From DATCSE01 sp036568605 (GTDB lineage Bacteria; Pseudomonadota; Gammaproteobacteria; Burkholderiales; Burkholderiaceae_C), in NCBI GenBank assembly GCA_036568605.1, contig DATCSE010000149.1, positions 1 to 7,048 of the forward strand: DNA of 7,048 nt, in the 5' to 3' direction. Position numbers and translations under genes: made by a program. The notes beneath the pieces are model-generated. The model was given only the letters and a program-made list of their open reading frames with translations, did not search any database and was not told where the DNA came from. This document shows, piece by piece, positions 6,364 through 7,048 of the stretch. The first letter of the stretch is position 1, and every line of letters begins with the position of its first letter.

Positions 6364-7048
6364 TCAGCCTCCGAGGCTGACCAGCCAGGCCACAGCACCG
6401 GCGCACGCGAGCAGCAGGATCGCGGCGATCGTGCGCGCCTTCGGCCCGTCGGCCGAGGCCGGCGCCGGCGTCGCGAGCGGCTTGTCGCCATGCCACATCG
6501 GCGCGACCAGGTTGCGGCGATGCCGCAGCCAGTAGAACGCAATCGCGGCGATGTGCAACACGATCAGCGCGATGATCAGCCACTGCCCGAAGTTCTTGTG
6601 CCAGCCGGTGGCGAGGCTGCTGGTCGCGCCCGAGACGAACTTGACCAGCGGACCGCTGTTGGCGATCTCGTCATCGGCGATCAGCCCGGTCGCGACCTGC
6701 GCCAGCAGCAGCACGAGGAACCCGAACACCGAGAACGCTCCCAGCGGGTTGTGGCCGACGTGATGGAGCTCGTCGTCGCGGCTTGCACCGCGCAGGTAGC
6801 GCAGCACCGTCCCCGGCGCATAGAGAAAGCTCGCGAAGCGCGACCAATGCCCGCCGACGAAGCCCCACAGCAAACGGAACGCCAGCAGCGTCAGCACCAC
6901 GTACCCGCACCGGAAGTGCCAGACCATCGCGTTGCCGCCGATCTTCGCACTGACGATGGAGCCCAGCACGCAGGCCGCGAGCAGCCAGTGGAACAGGCGG
7001 GTCGGCAGATCCCAGACGCGCACGCGGAGCAGCGGCTTGTCATCGCGC
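6364..7048 (-). CDS. Cytochrome b561-type diheme membrane protein (5' end probably off window)
   Basis: Membrane-bound b-type cytochrome of the cytochrome b561/Ni-Fe-hydrogenase cytochrome b family, which passes electrons between quinol and a periplasmic or membrane partner. The partner is not visible. Numbering from the GTG at 7023, the conserved start VWDLPTRLFHWLLA holds His12. His36 is in MVWHFRCGY, His142 in GWHKNFGQW and His157 in VLHIAAIAFYWLRHRR; these are the probable heme ligands. Four core membrane helices are predicted near 11-25, 37-57, 96-116 and 146-167, plus a C-terminal helix at about 198-217 after a Pro/Ala linker. The family tail motif NLVAPMWHGDKPL is present. The frame stays open upstream of the GTG to the window edge (encoding RDDKPLLR), so the true start is probably beyond 7048; the GTG at 7023 is the fallback. 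Confidence 0.88.
   Translation of the reverse strand, partial: RDDKPLLRVRVWDLPTRLFHWLLAACVLGSIVSAKIGGNAMVWHFRCGYVVLTLLAFRLLWGFVGGHWSRFASFLYAPGTVLRYLRGASRDDELHHVGHNPLGAFSVFGFLVLLLAQVATGLIADDEIANSGPLVKFVSGATSSLATGWHKNFGQWLIIALIVLHIAAIAFYWLRHRRNLVAPMWHGDKPLATPAPASADGPKARTIAAILLLACAGAVAWLVSLGG

Noticed and set aside
6329..6583. Upstream extension of the GNAT frame to 251 codons
   Set aside because: The added residues are an out-of-frame reading of the cytochrome C-terminus with no GNAT similarity; the domain starts after 6328.

Overview
The window looks like chromosomal DNA from a high-GC betaproteobacterium. Burkholderiales, on the Comamonadaceae/Sphaerotilaceae side, is the most likely placement. 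The evidence is the gene order of the F1Fo ATP synthase operon (atpI-B-E-F-H-A), the style of the subunit sequences and strong G/C at third codon positions. Within the alpha subunit, a Walker A loop reading GDRQTGKT and a five-residue insertion after residue 70 relative to E. coli point the same way. Placement is from memory of family sequences; no search was run.

Every gene I can support lies on the minus strand, so transcription runs from high to low coordinates. At the right edge (about 7048-6364) is a cytochrome b561-type membrane protein whose 5' end probably lies outside the window. Then come a GNAT acetyltransferase (6328-5828), an aldose 1-epimerase (5784 or 5817 to 4933) and an SMP-30/gluconolactonase-family sugar lactonase (4936-4025). 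The epimerase and lactonase overlap by 4 nt and look translationally coupled. A 125-bp gap (3900-4024) follows, holding an 8-bp-stem inverted repeat and a perfect TATAAT box. After it the ATP synthase operon starts: atpI (3899-3414), atpB (3379-2468), atpE (2392-2129), atpF (2088-1618, GTG start), atpH (1612-1079) and the first 348 codons of atpA (1044 to the left edge). The rest of atpA and, by family expectation, atpG, atpD and atpC lie beyond position 1.

Together atpB, atpE and atpF encode the membrane Fo sector (a, c, b). AtpH (delta) is the stalk linker, AtpA (alpha) is part of the F1 head, and AtpI is the non-structural assembly partner of the c-ring. All diagnostic residues that fall within the window are intact. 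The upstream pair is consistent with cytosolic aldose handling: the epimerase equilibrates sugar anomers, a dehydrogenase not seen here would make an aldonolactone, and the lactonase would open it.

I found no mobile element, RNA gene, CRISPR array, phage remnant or unexplained large gene. This is mostly an ordinary housekeeping region. The points worth a second look are regulatory: the palindrome placed where the -35 box of the atp promoter should be, the atpE leader, and the coupled epimerase/lactonase pair.
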